DNA of 64,000 nt, from contig BTPG01000001.1 in NCBI GenBank assembly GCA_036245525.1, forward strand, positions 216,968,621-217,032,620, in the 5' to 3' direction. The notes below the pieces were generated by a model. It made no database searches and had not been told where the DNA came from. It saw only the letters and a program-made list of their open reading frames with translations. The position numbers and the translations under genes were made by a program. This DNA comes from Semisulcospira habei (Eukaryota > Mollusca > Gastropoda > Semisulcospiridae). Below, piece by piece: positions 45,200-57,507 of this stretch. The stretch's first letter is position 1. Every line of letters starts with the position of its first letter.

Positions 45200-46580
45200 C
45201 GGAAGCGACGGCTCAGGCGTCGGACATCTGACCTCTCTTCCTCATTGTCCATAGCACGGTGAAAGAGAAGCCTGTTGCCAAGCTGCATCCTTTCCTGGTG
45301 CGGGAGACCCTCAGGAGCCGTGTTGGCAGGCCTGATGCTCAGCGCCTCAAGTCTGGTGACTTGCTGATAGAGTGCCGCTCCCGGGCACACTCCAGCGGGC
45401 TACTGAGGCTCTCTTCCATCGGAGACACTCCAGTGGAGGTCACACCCCTCAAAACCATGAATTCTTCTAGAGGCGTGATTAAAGACCAAGCATTGGCAGA
45501 ACTGTCAGAAGATGAACTTGTACGGAACCTTAGGTCGGAGGGGTTGACTTACGTCAGGCGCTTCGCTTCCAAGCGAGGTGGTAGGGAGATCCGTCTCCCC
45601 ACCATCATCCTGATGTTTTGCACCCCACCCCTTCTAGTACCATCTGGGGAGGTTATTACTCCTTGAAAGTCAAGAAGTACGTCCCTCTCCCCTTCCGGTG
45701 CTTTAAATGTCAAAAGTGCGGCCATTGGCAGAAGACGTGCCGCCAGGCAGAGGCTTCATGCGCCCGTTGCACTAAGCCCGGACACTGCCGATTCCTGCAC
45801 AGCCACCCCCCTCCCCCCCCCCCCACCCCTTTGTGTGTGATGTGTGTGAATTGCCAGGGGGCGCATATGGCTTCGGATAAGAAATGCCCTCGTTGGATAT
45901 CCGAGTGCAAGATTCAGCACGTGCGTGTGGAAAATGGCTCTCCTTTGCAGATGCAAAAAAACTTTTTGAAGGCCCTGGTGCAGCCGAGGCTGCCTCAAAC
46001 AGTAGCACCTCTGTCTTTACTTTCAGTCCTGCAGGCAAGCGCCCCACCAAAGATTTCTCATGTCAAACCCCAACTTCTTGGTTGGGGGCGGAGCCTCGGC
46101 TCCTCTCGCCCCTGAAGAGTAACCCTCCAGTGGTGACGAGGAGTCATGGAACGCAGAAGGCGGACACTACAGGTCCGGTACCACCGCCTTCTGTTGCCCC
46201 TAGCCTCAGCCCCCACCCAAGCCTGTCAGTTTGTCTACTCCAAAGGCTTCTGGCTCTGGTCAGCCTTCTAAGGCCGCTAACTCTAGCGGCAGGAACGCTG
46301 CCCAGAACCAGAAGTCTAAAAAAAAAACTACAGGCCGCTGTGCGCACGGGCCCAGAAGGTGGACGCTGAGGTCCCACTTCAAAACAAATATGCTGCATTG
46401 GAGGAGCAAATGGAGGGAGTGGAAGTTGTCGTAGCTGGTGCTGCGGCAGCTCCACTTCCCTCATCTCCGAAGAACCAGAGGAGCCCCGGCCCCCCCCCCC
46501 CCCCCCTCTGTTTCTTCGACTCCTTCCAAAGGAAATGAAAAGGGGAGAAGGAACTCTGTACCCCTACATAAGACATAATC
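45200..46580 (+). pseudogene. Gag-like ORF1 of the I-type LINE
   Basis: Pieces in shifting frames: KLHPFLVRETLRSRVG, MNSSRGVIKDQALAELSEDE, LRSEGLTYVRRFASKR, then FRCFKCQKCGHWQKTCRQ and CARCTKPGHC (zinc knuckles). Later there is a Pro/Ser-rich end. The protein would bind the element's RNA. Several frameshifts make it non-functional. Confidence 0.7.
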
Positions 46581-47276
46581 ATGTACTCTCTGCTTCAGTG
46601 GAATTGTCGTGGTTTTCACGCTAACTTTGAGGAATTACGTCTTTTAGTCAAGTCCTATAACCCCTCAGTAATATCTCTTCAGGAGACTTACCTGAAGACT
46701 TCTGACCCTGTGTCTTTCAATGGTTTTAACGCTATCCATAAAGGCTCTGGTTCGAAGAGGCGCTCGGGTGGAGTGGCTCTTCTCATTAGTAGCCAAATTG
46801 TATGTAGCCCCGTTAGCATCGACACCTGTCTTCAGGTTGTCGCATCTCGGGTTACCTTAAAGAAGACCACAACCATATGCAGTGTTTACCTGCCACCATC
46901 CCTGCGGGTCTTTAGTAATAATATTTTTAATTTAGTAGATCAGCTGCCCCCTTGCTTTATTCTCATGGGAGATTTTAACGGTCACGCTCACCTGTGGGGT
47001 AGTGACCACGGCAGAGGTGAGATGCTAGATATTTTTTTCTCAACTTGTGTGTCTCACCTACCTACTCTACAACGATGGCTCACCTACCTACTCTAACCCA
47101 GGTTCAGGATCTAGTTCTGTTCTAGACCTCACTGTGTGTGATCCTTCTCTCATGCTGGACTTTGAAGGTTCACGACGACCTGTGTGGTAGTGACCACTTC
47201 CCAGTAGTCCTCTCATCGGTCAGCTGTGAGGAGGATCCACCAGTGTGGCACTTGAATCTCAAGAAAGTTAACTGGC

Positions 47277-48092
47277 ACTGGCCATGCTCGAAGAAAAATA
47301 TCCCCAGGAAGCATGGATAGGGGCATACACCGATGGATCAGCCACAGACACAGTTCAAAATGGAGGGGCTGGGGTGTACATTCAGTACCCAAACGGAAAA
47401 TGGCAGGCAGAGGCAGTACCAACACGCATTCACTGCACAATTACAGAGCTGAGGTGGAAGCCCTGGTCCGCGCTGCAAACACCCTTAGTGGCACTGCAGA
47501 CCCTGATGCCCAGATTGTCTTCCTGACTGATGCCATGTCTGTCCGTGAGGCAGCAACAGCAAGACAACTGCCACGTCTACAAGATGCACTGCAAAACACC
47601 AAGTGCACCAGACTGGTGCTGGAGTGGATCCCTTCACACTGTGGCATCTACGGCAATGAAGAAGCTGACAGAATGTCAAAAGTGGGCGTAGAGTATGAAC
47701 AAGACAAAAATGGAGTCAGCTTCACAGAGATGAAGACCATCATTAAGTCTGTGTACAGACCACCACAACGGACCCTAGACAGTTACCATCAGCTGTCCAT
47801 ACAAGAGCAGGTGATCATCTTTCGTCTGAGGACCGGCACAACCGACTCAATTTCCACCTGCACAGACGCTTCCACCTCGTGCCATCTCCCCTGTGCCTTT
47901 GTGGAGAAGCAGAGCAGACCACATCCTCCAGGACTGGGGAATCACCAGCTGCTGAGGGAGAAGATATGGCCGAAGCCCGCCACTCTACAAAAGAAATCGT
48001 ACGGGCCTGTGGTGGCGCAACAGAAGACCACAGATTTCATTTTGAGAGCAAAACTCCAAGTGTTACGGCGTTCGAGAAGAAGAAGAAGAAGC
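47277..48092 (+). mobile_element. Nested 5'-truncated LINE 3' end with RNase H
   Basis: Flanked by the 8-bp repeat TAACTGGC (47269-47276, 48093-48100). The coding remnant has IGAYTDGSATDTVQNGGAG, then YRAEVEALVRAANTL, LEWIPSHCGIYGNEEADRM (RNase H catalytic-type positions D, E, D, and H region), and a C-terminal module. It ends in a (GAA)n tail. Clearly from a different family than its host LINE. Confidence 0.8.
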
Positions 48093-48279
48093 TAACTGGC
48101 CTCTGTTCACCTCCCTCTGTCAGTCTCGGATTACAGAGGATGTGGTCATGTCAGCTGATGAACCTGGTTCTTGTTTTACTTCTATTTAGTTGCACGTGGC
48201 AGGTGAAACCATCCCTAAAACTTCCACATCAGTCCCTCGGAAGCCGAGAGTACCGTGGTTCAACGAAGAGTGCGCAAGG

Positions 48280-48282
48280 CCC

Positions 48283-48349
<67 letters not shown>

Positions 48350-48358
48350 AAACAAACA
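48280..48358 (+). repeat. C24-A44 homopolymer tract with (CAAA)n
   Basis: C at 48280-48303, A at 48304-48347, then CAAACAAACAAAC. GCGCAA occurs just before (48273-48278) and just after (near 48369) the tract, as if it were an insertion with a short duplication. Length is doubtful in any assembly. Confidence 0.85.
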
Positions 48359-50294
48359 AACAAACAACGCGCAAATCTGCTCCAGCGACATCGTCGCAAT
48401 CGAATATTTTAACCTTTAAAAGACAGAGAGCGAAAGGCCGTTACATTTTTAAACGTGAACGCCGTGCTTCCTGGAGACGTTTCCTCTCATCTTTATCTTC
48501 TAGGGCTCCGTCCCAGAAATTATGGAAGGCTGTTCGAAGAATTAGGAGCAGGGGTGGCTCGGCTTCTTTCGGCCATCTTAGAGATGGTGCCAGTTTGGTC
48601 ACGGATGAAAAGGCTGTGGCCAGTTTGCTTGCCTCCACCATTGCCCATAATTCTTCAACAGAGCATTATTCACCCTTCTTCCAGAGAGAGAAAGTGAAGC
48701 GAGAGTCTTGTACTTGTGATTTTTAATCGGGTAACTCGGAAGACTATAATGCCGCTTTAACATTTTCAGAATTGCAGCAAGCCCTGCAAAAATGTAATGA
48801 CTCTGCTGCTGGACTAGATACCATCCACTATCAGCTCGTAACGCATCTGTCTGAGAAGTCACTCCTTGTACTTCTCAAGGCTATATCTGGATAACAGGTC
48901 ATTTTCCGCCATCTTAGCACCAGGCTGTGGTTGTGCCTATCCCTAAGCCGGGTAAGGATCCTTCCGACCCGGGTAACTACCGGCTAATCGCTTTGACATC
49001 GTGTTTATGTAAAACTATGGAACGCCTGGTCAACGCTCGCCTGCTGTGGCATCTTAAGTCTCATCACAGACCTCCAGTGCTGTTTCCGGCACTTCCGTAG
49101 TACAACTGACCATCTAGTCCGCTTTGAGTCGTTTATCCGAGATGCTTTTGTCAACAAGCAGCATGTCTTTGCAATTTTCTTTGCACTACCTGGAAGTATG
49201 GTATAATGTCTGACTTGTTGGACATGGGTTTTAAAGGGCACCTGCCCGTCTTTGTTCACAATTTTTTGTCTAACCGGTCGTTCCATGTCCGTGTGGGCTG
49301 CACCCTCTCCGACTCCTTTGAACAGGAGATGGGTGTCCCGCAGGGAAGCATTATATCTCCTGTTTTATTTAGTATTTAAAATTAATAACATTGTAAAGGC
49401 CGTCAAGGATGGTCCTGATGTGAATGCTCTTTGTTTCTGGACGACTTTGCTTTGTGCGCCTTGAGAGGCGCTTGCAACTGTGCGTGTCTCTCAACGGATT
49501 CAAGTTCTCGCCCTCCAGACAGTCTGTGTGCATTTTACTAACCGGACGAAAATTTTTTTTCCAGAACCTAGCCTGAGCATTGCTGGAGTGCCAATTAAGG
49601 TGGCGGAGGAGGCAAAGTTTCTAGGGGTCATCTTGGACAAATGACTGACCTTCCGAAACCATATTAATTACCTTAAAACCTCTTGACAGAAGGCCCTCGA
49701 CGTTCTTCGTGTCATTGGTCGTTCTGACGGATGCAGACCACATTGTCTTACTTCGACTGTACCGGGCCCTTGCTCGGTCCAAAGTGGATTACGGCTCTGT
49801 GGTATATGGCTCGGCTTCCAAATCTGTTCTACAACGTCTGAACACAATTCACCATCAAGGTCTGCGAATATGTCTGGGGGCCTTCAGGACGTCTCCAGTT
49901 CCTAGTCTGTATGCTGAGCTCCGCCGCATCCGCCTCATGCTCAGCTACGTTCTGAAACTGAATGCCCATCCAGATAATCCTGCTTATGATTGTGTTCTTA
50001 AACCGCCGTTTGCAGAGATTTACGATACCCATCCGGGAGCTGTCCGTCCACTTTACTTCCGTGTCCGACCTCATCTGCAGGCGGCCGGAGTGGACCTGGA
50101 CAAAGTTTCGGAATCTCTGCATCACATCACTCCATCCTGGTTATTACCAGTTCCTCACATCTTGCTGGACTTGACCGCCCGCATGAAGGACTCTACTCCA
50201 CCAGCCATATACCAACAGAGCTTCAATGAACTCCTTTTTAAGTTTTTCTGGCTATTGTCGTATTTATACGGATGGGTCAAAGTCTGAGGATGGG

Positions 50295-50561
50295 AGAATA
50301 GAGATAGAAAAACTGACAGTTGATGGACACCCCTCCCCTAATCAATACATTTATTATAATCAACTAGCCATTCAGACAAACGAACTCCAACACTTACCGC
50401 CAATGCCTCTATTACCTAGCCATACTAGTTCCACCCCAGAAATCATTCAAGCAACGATTTTTTATCAGCTGCCAACCCGTGATTATTAAGGCAGATCCCC
50501 ACCCCACCTAAATAATTAATGCTGCCATTGACTTTTTTAAACAAAATTATTATATTATAAA
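50295..50561 (+). other. E2 left end region, no match in E1
   Basis: 266 bp with no clear homology to E1. A short frame (to 50489) reads NELQHLPPMPLLPSHTSSTP and is not recognised. If E2 starts with AG at 50295, this would be its terminal region, but no second copy is available to test that. Confidence 0.35.
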
Positions 50562-51070
50562 ATGAATCAAGACGAATTGCTACTTTTAAACGATATCTGT
50601 GCTGTAGAAAACAAAGATTTAGACTCTAAAAAACAACGCCTTCTCTCTGTTGTTGTTTCTGGAAAATCAAAAGCTTTTCTTGGTAAGAAGACATAGAATC
50701 TCTCACCGCTGACGAGCTAATCAAACTACATTCAAAATATGAAAATCACATTAGTTCACTAATGACACGTGATTTGAGTCGATCTCATGTCTGCCTATAC
50801 ACAAAAGCTGTGAGTCACTTCCTACCTGTTGATAGTGACAGCCTTTCACACGACCTTGAAAGCAACCCCATAGTTTAAAGTTCAATAGGCAAATTAGCAT
50901 GCCTTATGTTTTACAAGTTTGGGAATTACCTTGCACCTGTGGTAACCTTACTTGTTACTAGTAGTCATATTGATTTTTCTAAAATAAATTTTAAATTAGA
51001 AGAAAATGGACGAGACCCAGACGACTCCACATCAGAGTCCTATCTTGACACAAGTTCAAACGGTGACTAA
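50562..51070 (+). pseudogene. E2 homologue of the 22626 gene
   Basis: Starts MNQDELLLLNDICAVENKDL. A small deletion after KSKAFLGK brings in a stop (TAG), and a later TAA lies near 50877. The ending overlaps the next gene as in E1. The lesions are different from those in E1, so they arose independently. Confidence 0.6.
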
Positions 51071-51440
51071 GACTAAAAGTCCAGGTCGAATAGAGGCTGG
51101 AAAAAGATTAGCTGAGTATAACAGACAAAAAAAAATTACTGCTTCAAGCATTAACAGAAAAGACTGACACACCATCAACAGCGCCAGTGTCACTACCATC
51201 AGAACCAACACACTCACACCCCCCAAAAAGTGAGAGACAACTGAGTCTAAACCTGAAACAACAAAATATATAGTTGCTGGATTTGTTCTCGGATTTGGTT
51301 ACCTAGGTTACCAATTATACAAAAAATACAAACCACAGACTCAAACAGTGTCCAAAAAATCAAGCACTCCAAAAATAAAAGAAGTAGTCGCCACATTACC
51401 AGCAACACCCAAAGCCGTGGACCCATTTTTCACGCAGTAA
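51006..51440 (+). pseudogene. E2 homologue of the 23082 basic single-TM gene
   Basis: ATG at 51006. Reads KSPGRIEAGKRLAEYNR, is frameshifted in the A-run at 51129-51137, then has the TM region YIVAGFVLGFGYLGYQLYKK and ends at TAA 51438-51440. Confidence 0.6.
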
Positions 51441-51475
51441 ATAAATTTATTATTTAATTTTTGTGGTATAAGAAA

Positions 51476-52189
51476 ATGAGTGACACAAAGAACATAATGA
51501 ACCTTGTCTATCACTCTGCTGTAATAAGCGGGCTCATCATCATCATCATCATCAGTCCCTTGCCCGAACTGGGCGTTGGGGGGACTGAAAGGCAGCAGCA
51601 ACAGACAGTGCTCTCCACTGAGTTCTATTTTGGGCGGTGGCAAGCAAGTCTGGCATCTCGAGTTCGGTCCATTCTTTTATGTTTGCGACCCAACTCTTTC
51701 TCTGACGACCTCGCCGACGACTTCCTTCGAGAGTGCCTTGGAGGATAGTCTTGGACAAGGTGTTGTGTCGGGTCACGTGGCCAAACCAAGCAAGCTTGCG
51801 CCGTTTCATGGTTGCCAGAAGGGGTTCATGTGGGCCCACCAGGGAAGTGACGATGCTCCGTACATATTCGTTGGTCTTGTGCTCGCGGTACGAGATGCGG
51901 AGCAACTTCCTCAGGCACTTGTTCTCAAAGGCCTGGATTTTCTTTTCTGAGTCTGCAAGCAGTGTCCAAGTCTCACAGCCGTAGAGTAGAATAGACACTA
52001 TAGACAATAAGCGGGCTAACAGTTGCTTATTCTATGCTGGGAAAAAGTCTCCTCAAAATGAAATCGGCAGACTTGAGTAGATTAGACTTTGAAGACAGTG
52101 CTAAGCTAGTAGCAGTTGTCACAGCATCGATTGCCACAAAAGACTTTCTAGTCAAGCAAGGAATTATTCCAGAAAATGTTTCTAAGTAA
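51476..52189 (+). pseudogene. E2 homologue of the 76-residue membrane protein, split
   Basis: Starts MSDTKNIMNLVYHSAVISGL and is broken after the 12-bp segment AATAAGCGGGCT by the LINE fragment 51535-52005. It resumes at 52018 and ends at 52189. Confidence 0.75.
51535..52005 (-). mobile_element. 5'-truncated RTE-like LINE fragment in E2
   Basis: Minus strand. It encodes ILLYGCETWTLLADSEKKIQ, LAWFGHVTRHNTLSK and GRQRKSWVANIKEW (RT C-terminus), then a short 3' end and an (ATG)n tail at 51535-51552. TSD AATAAGCGGGCT at 51523-51534 and 52006-52017. Confidence 0.9.
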
Positions 52190-52198
52190 ATAAAAACT

Positions 52199-52636
52199 AT
52201 GGCAACAATAGCTATTATAATTGGTGGGGCCGTTGTTAATGCATTGGCATTTAGTGGATCAAACTACCTCTTTTCAAAAATGGGTAGAGAGGAATCAGCA
52301 GAGGAAATGAAGCGTCACAATGAAGCATCTGAAAAACTAGCTCAAGCTCAACAGGATTATGAGAAACAAAGAATAGACAAACTTGATTTTATCAATGAAA
52401 AACTCAGACTTGAAGGTCATGCACAGCATACATTTTCAAACGTCGACAATGCGATCAAAGAATATTTTCTTGTTACTGGCGAAGCCATGACCATCCCACA
52501 ACCAAAACTTAGCGACTACTATCAACCAAGTCCAGAACAAAAAAATGGAGAAAGATTATTTGTTCTAGTAGGAATGACATTAGTATATTTTACAGGAGTT
52601 TTTATTGCTAGAAGAAATGACAGACGTCGGAGCTAA
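52199..52636 (+). CDS. 145-residue two-TM coiled-coil protein of E2, intact
   Basis: Colinear with E1 23802-24239 with few substitutions: the same N-terminal hydrophobic helix (IGGAVVNALAFSG), central coiled coil, and C-terminal TM (LFVLVGMTLVYFTGVFIARR). It overlaps the integrase start by 20 bp as in E1. Function unknown; probably a membrane component of the element's particle or host-membrane interaction (inference). Confidence 0.7.
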   Translation: MATIAIIIGGAVVNALAFSGSNYLFSKMGREESAEEMKRHNEASEKLAQAQQDYEKQRIDKLDFINEKLRLEGHAQHTFSNVDNAIKEYFLVTGEAMTIPQPKLSDYYQPSPEQKNGERLFVLVGMTLVYFTGVFIARRNDRRRS

Positions 52637-53550
52637 ACTATCAAAAATATATTACTCCCCTATTGGTTACTGGAAAGGAAAAATCGCAATAGAAAAATTA
52701 CATGCTGCTGTGGGTGGGGATGTCACACTTGAACAAATAAAACAGTGGCTACAAAAACAAGCAATTTGGCAAATTTATTTACCTGCTCCAAGAAAAATAA
52801 CAAGACCTCATTTTGTAAATACTATCCCTAATGACACCCATCAAATGGATCTTCTGTTTCTACCACACGATACAATAAGAAAGAAACGATACAAGTATTC
52901 ATTAACTGTTGTTGACATAGCTTCAAGGTACAAGAATGCCGAACCCATAACTGACAAGAATGCTACCACAGTAGCCACTGCATTAACAAAAATATATAGT
53001 CGAGGCCATTTAAAGTTTCCCAGGCTTGTTCAAGTCGATGATGGATCTGAATTTAAAGGTGCTGTTAATCAATTATTTGCAAAGCATGCAGTGCTAGTGC
53101 GGCGAGGCATACCGGGCATGCATAGATCACAGGCTATTGTTGAGAACTCTAACAAACAATTATCAGAGAGACTTTTCAGCTATCAGTATTCTAAGGAACT
53201 CATGCATGACGCACGTAACACTGAGTGGGTTAAGAGATGATAAAAGCAATGAATAATGAAGGTCACCCTAAACCTGCGGATGCTATTAAATTAAAAACAA
53301 TGTCATCAAGGTCAGAAATAAAAACACCTCCAGACACAAGCTTGTTTACAAAACAGGTAAGATATTTGTATCAACCTGGCGAGGCCGAGAATGACGTCAG
53401 GCGCAGGGCAACTGATCCGATTTGGTCTACGTCTGTCCACAATATAAAAAAAAATAGTTCCTGGCACTAATGCATCGATTTATTATCTATATGAGCCCGC
53501 CCCAAAGAGGGCATTTGTTAGAGAAGAATTACAGATTATTCTCCCAGACA
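52617..53550 (+). pseudogene. DDE integrase gene of E2, short deletion near the end
   Basis: ATG 52617. The catalytic region is whole: D78 (HQMDLLFLP), D141 (VQVDDGSEF), E176 (AIVENSNK). A 10-bp deletion relative to E1 after NTEWVKR creates a stop at 53238-53240. The C-terminal part continues in another frame (RYLYQPGEAENDVRRRATDP). The second Asp is followed by D rather than the E1 Asn. Confidence 0.88.
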
Positions 53551-53553
53551 CTG

Positions 53554-56500
53554 TTACGCATTTTTAATCATTTCATCAACTAATTCATCAATTAGTTCAT
53601 CAACCAGTTCATCAGCTATTTCTTCAGATAACTTGAGCCTGTAATGCCCAGGTGCATAAGCCTTTTCCTTGGTGTGAAACACTCGTTTTGTGTCTCCTAC
53701 TGCAAGTGACTTTTTATGTGTTTGGATCATTTCAATATTGTGTCTATTTGACCTCAGTGTCTTGTTTGGATAATCAGGCATCAGTTCTCCATCTAATACT
53801 TGCTTGTAATGTTCATGGCGAATGTCTTTATTTTTTATCGCTGTTTTCTTGATACCTTTGGCTTTGGACTGACTGCCTTTTTGGTGCAGTATACAATACA
53901 TTTTTGATCTCAGTCCAACGTACTCAACTATCGGCACACCATTTAGTTCATCTTTAAACTTACCAGGCACTTTCTTGTTTTGTGTGCTAAACAGTGGATG
54001 ATCCTTAGGGTAGTCAGACGTGTCATACATATGCAGTTCTGTTTTCATGTCTTCATAAAAGTCTTCAGTAGGCACATCTATGATCATAGAGTCAGTGTCA
54101 GTGTATAACAGACGGCACTCGGGATACTTTGGTTTGAAGTAATCATAGTAGAATTCAAGCATCAGCAATTTTGATAACTCAAGTATTGCCATACCAATGA
54201 ATACTGGCTTGTCCAGTTTAACAATCTTTTTTTTGAGTGAAACTGCATACAATGATGGATGAAACTCTTTGTACCCTGTGTACTGTGGCTTGCCTGTAAG
54301 TTTAATTGCACCCAATTCAGTTGTGACCAGTCTCACATCTTTGCGGTGATGAGGATTTTCCATCGTCTTGCCAAAACAGGCATTGTTCATAAGCTTAAAG
54401 AAGTCTTTGTCAAATGCAGTGTTGCCATCTCTGGCACGAAGAGTTGTGTTTTTCATTATGTAATCTTTCATAAAAGCACTTTGGTCAACTTGAATGCCTC
54501 TGTGAACTTTTTTTAGTACTAACCCATGCCTGATGTAAAATTGCAGCAATCGATAGTGACATACGTAATTGAATTTGTCACTCAAATTTGGCACAAGTTT
54601 GTTGTCTTCTTTTTTCCCCGTCAAACTCATTTACTCAACAGCCAACGGATAATCATTGTGGTAATCATGTAGGTGGTGTGGGTACTCCAGGTCGACTTCA
54701 AAGATCCAACCCTTTGCATCATTCCGGTCATGAGTCATAATATTGTTTGTTAACTCTGTTATATCACACTGTGACAAATCATACAGAGAAAAGTTTTTCA
54801 AGGGTAATAACTCACACATTGCAAATCCATAAAGGTTATGGGGCGGTCCGTGGCGCAGTGGTTAAGGCGCCTGCCACCAATGCCAAAGGTGCGCGGTTCG
54901 ATACCGGGTTCCGGCGTTGGACTTTTCTCCTCTGGTAAGTGTCACCGTTAATTCGGGCGGACCGTCAGGGGTTCTTTCTCCGGGTACTCCGGTTCTTCCA
55001 CCCCCCCCCCCCACTCCCCACACTTTGGTACCGGTCTCAGGCCACTTTACAAATTTCAAATACAAGCGATAAAAAATCTCTGTAACTTCAGTAGCTGACT
55101 GGCCCTTCGTTTGTCTTGTACTGTGTTTGTCTTAAATGGCGTAAATCCGTGTCTGTTTCGTGAGTGTGTGTGTTGGGTTTCAGGCGCGGCGCTTTGAGTC
55201 GATTTCCCCAAAATTGAGAAAAAGCGCCTATATAATAACGGTATTATTATTATTATTAGCGTCAAGGTACGTAATGAATGACCTTGGCCTTGAGGGGTCA
55301 AAGTCATCAAGATATTTGTTGTTGGCTTTGGCATAGTTGTTTGCGGCTATACTAATACCTCCCCTCAAACCACATTCCACCATTTCACCCATCGTACAAT
55401 CAGACAACAGGTCTATAAATATCTTGCTGGATTTCAAAAATGCATCCCATGTCATGCCAGGACTAGTTATGTAGCAAGCAGGGTCAAGACTGTAGTGTAA
55501 CAAACCCTTTTCATGGTAACTTTCAAATACGTCTGCTAGCAAACAAATGTCAGCCTTTAAGTACTGATCGTGGTAGTCACCAATTGTTGGACACCCTAAT
55601 TTATCCCACGCATCAAATGCATGTTGATAATCAGAGTCAGAAATACCTTTACCATTTAGTGTAGAATAAAATTTCTCTTTTGGTGGCAGTCTCCTTTCCT
55701 CAAACACAACCCAGTCACTGATGTACTCGTACGGATACACTCCTTTCTTAATCAAGTCTGGCTCAAAATATTTACTTGTTATTGGAAACGATGTCAGTCC
55801 ATCTGCCAGACTAGCAAGCCCTAAAGACAAATGTTGCATGGAGTCATAAAATGCTAATTTATCCAACCTAAAAGTCAAGTATTTCTCAGTTGTCTGGGCA
55901 ATGCAACTATTTTTTTTTGTAAGACTCGTCCACAGCCTGCATGATAATATGCGAATCATATCCTTTGAGATTGTGAAAAAAGATTGGTAACTTATATGTC
56001 TTAGGATCTGTTTTTAATAACAAGTTACAATTGTTATGTGCAGCACCTCTGTAACGTCCAGTTATGTGGTCATGATCGTGAACTTTATCACCATCAAGGG
56101 CTTGTTCACAAATCCAACACATCACTGCTGCATCAAAATTTAGTTTATCTTCTTCTGTCATCAACAAAGGCATCTGACAGTTTTCCAGATACTGTACTAC
56201 TTGACTATACAGTTGTCTCATTTCTGTTAAAAACTCAGCTGCTGCATTTTCACCTCTGTAGATAACAGGTTTTGTATGCTGGCCGTCAGACCTAACAAGA
56301 ATATATCCAAAAGAACACACCACTTGATCACTCAACTTTATTGTCTTTGGTAATGATTCTGGAACAGGACCATCATATGGAACAACCAGTGATTCAAAAT
56401 CAGCATACACTACAAACGGCAGCTTTTGCTGATTCCCATGGTTTTTAAAATAAACCTTGCTACCAGGATCTGGATACCTAAGTACTGTTTGAATGTCATC

Positions 56501-57404
56501 AGGTGACCTACAATGTTTAACATGTTTGTGTGCTAGGTCAATAGAGAAAAACCTCTGTAAACATTTTTTACAAAATTCCTGTTTACCATCATGTTTTGTT
56601 GTATGATGAATTAGTCTTGACATACTCCTAATAATTGTGTAGTGAAAGTTATCACCAGAGCTTATTAATAAAAGGTCAACATGCTTATCTTCTGACTGTC
56701 CGTAGGTGGGGGCAATTGGTGATACTCTAATTGGTTGTAATTTGTTCTCAGACTCATTATCCCATACATACACATTCACAGATATACCAGGATTTAGTTT
56801 TTGAAACAGATCTATATCCTCTACCTTAACAGGAAAATCTATGCCACTGAAGTTGAGATCGTTTTCAAATTTGGTATAGTTAGATACACGTTCAGGTCTT
56901 GTTTTTACAAAGTGTAGTTTGGCAAGAACACACCACATAAAACAGAAATTATCATTGTTCTGAATATTGACTACAGCCTTTTTGTCTGCAACCTCTTTTG
57001 GTAGAGGCAGCCATGATTTACCTAATATAGGATGATATCTTGACTGCTTCAGTTGCAGTTCATGTACACGGCCTTCATGCCAACCAGATCCCTGCATTTT
57101 GCTCTGTCAATCGCTTCAAGGAAGTCAGACAACAGTCTTTCTCTAAACACTTTTTCCAATTCTCTTCTCAAATTAACTGTGTGTTGTCTTGTCGAGATAT
57201 ACGATACAATCACTTCACCATCTACCCTTGTAAATTCTATTTTCGCAACAATCTGAATCTTTACACTGCCAGAAAGAAGGTTATCTTGTATGACATAAAA
57301 AGACCTTTCTATCGATTCATAGACACTGTAAGTGTTGGATATAGGCAAGTCTGTTGTGTGAAACACGTTTCTTAAGCTTGATGGGCTTTGGACATTGTCT
57401 GTCA
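53554..57404 (-). pseudogene. DNA polymerase B of E2, with SINE insertion and lesions
   Basis: The minus strand starts MTDNVQSPSSLRNVF at 57404. The N-terminal frame is offset from the next (QGSGWHEGRVHELQL, 57097), as in E1. The frame shifts again near 55.95 kb in an A-run, the SINE sits at 54840-55254, and a nonsense TAA lies at about 54631. Motifs: YADFESL, CWICEQ with DHDHITGRYRG, NNACFGKTMEN, YTDTDSMI near 54.08 kb. No LINE at the E1 insertion point, which shows the empty site. Confidence 0.9.
54840..55254 (+). repeat. tRNA-headed SINE inserted in E2 PolB
   Basis: Starts GGGGCGGTCCGTGGCGCAG, has box A and box B as in the copy at 363-761, and ends AAGCGCCTATATAATAACGG plus (TTA)n. The E1 sequence shows the uninterrupted site (AAAGGTTATTAGCGTC). 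Confidence 0.9.
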
Positions 57405-57507
57405 TTTTTATTTGTCCAACAAAATAATAAATAGAAAAATTACACCTTGTGTAATACCACTTTATTGACTGTAACACCTACAATAAACAGATTCAGTTTA
57501 TATAGTT

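Larger units (their letters stand above)
44670..50294 (+). mobile_element. I/nimbus-like LINE, decayed, cut by E2
   Basis: The order is ORF1 with CCHC knuckles, APE endonuclease, RT, then the start of an RNase H domain (CRIYTDGSKSEDG). This is the layout of the I clade. It is broken by a nested LINE end (47277-48092) and a C/A homopolymer tract, and its 3' part is missing after 50294, where E2 sequence begins. The 5' limit is approximate. Confidence 0.7.
46581..50294 (+). pseudogene. ORF2 (EN-RT-RNase H) of the I-type LINE
   Basis: Endonuclease: LLQWNCRGFHANFEELRLL, VISLQETYLK, ILMGDFNGHAHLWG (to 47.1 kb). The nested insert follows, then RT pieces: VPWFNEECAR, IPKPGKDPSDPGNYRLIAL near 48.95 kb, EMGVPQGSIISPVLF near 49.34 kb, and a long C-terminal frame 49709-50287. 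RNase H begins YTDGSKSEDG and is cut. Many stops and shifts. Confidence 0.75.

Noticed and set aside
48186..48412. Poly-Lys or poly-Phe ORFs
   Set aside because: Translation of the C24-A44 tract.
54840..54915. tRNA gene
   Set aside because: Box A and B are present but the sequence runs on into a SINE body with an ATT tail; no tRNA 3' half.
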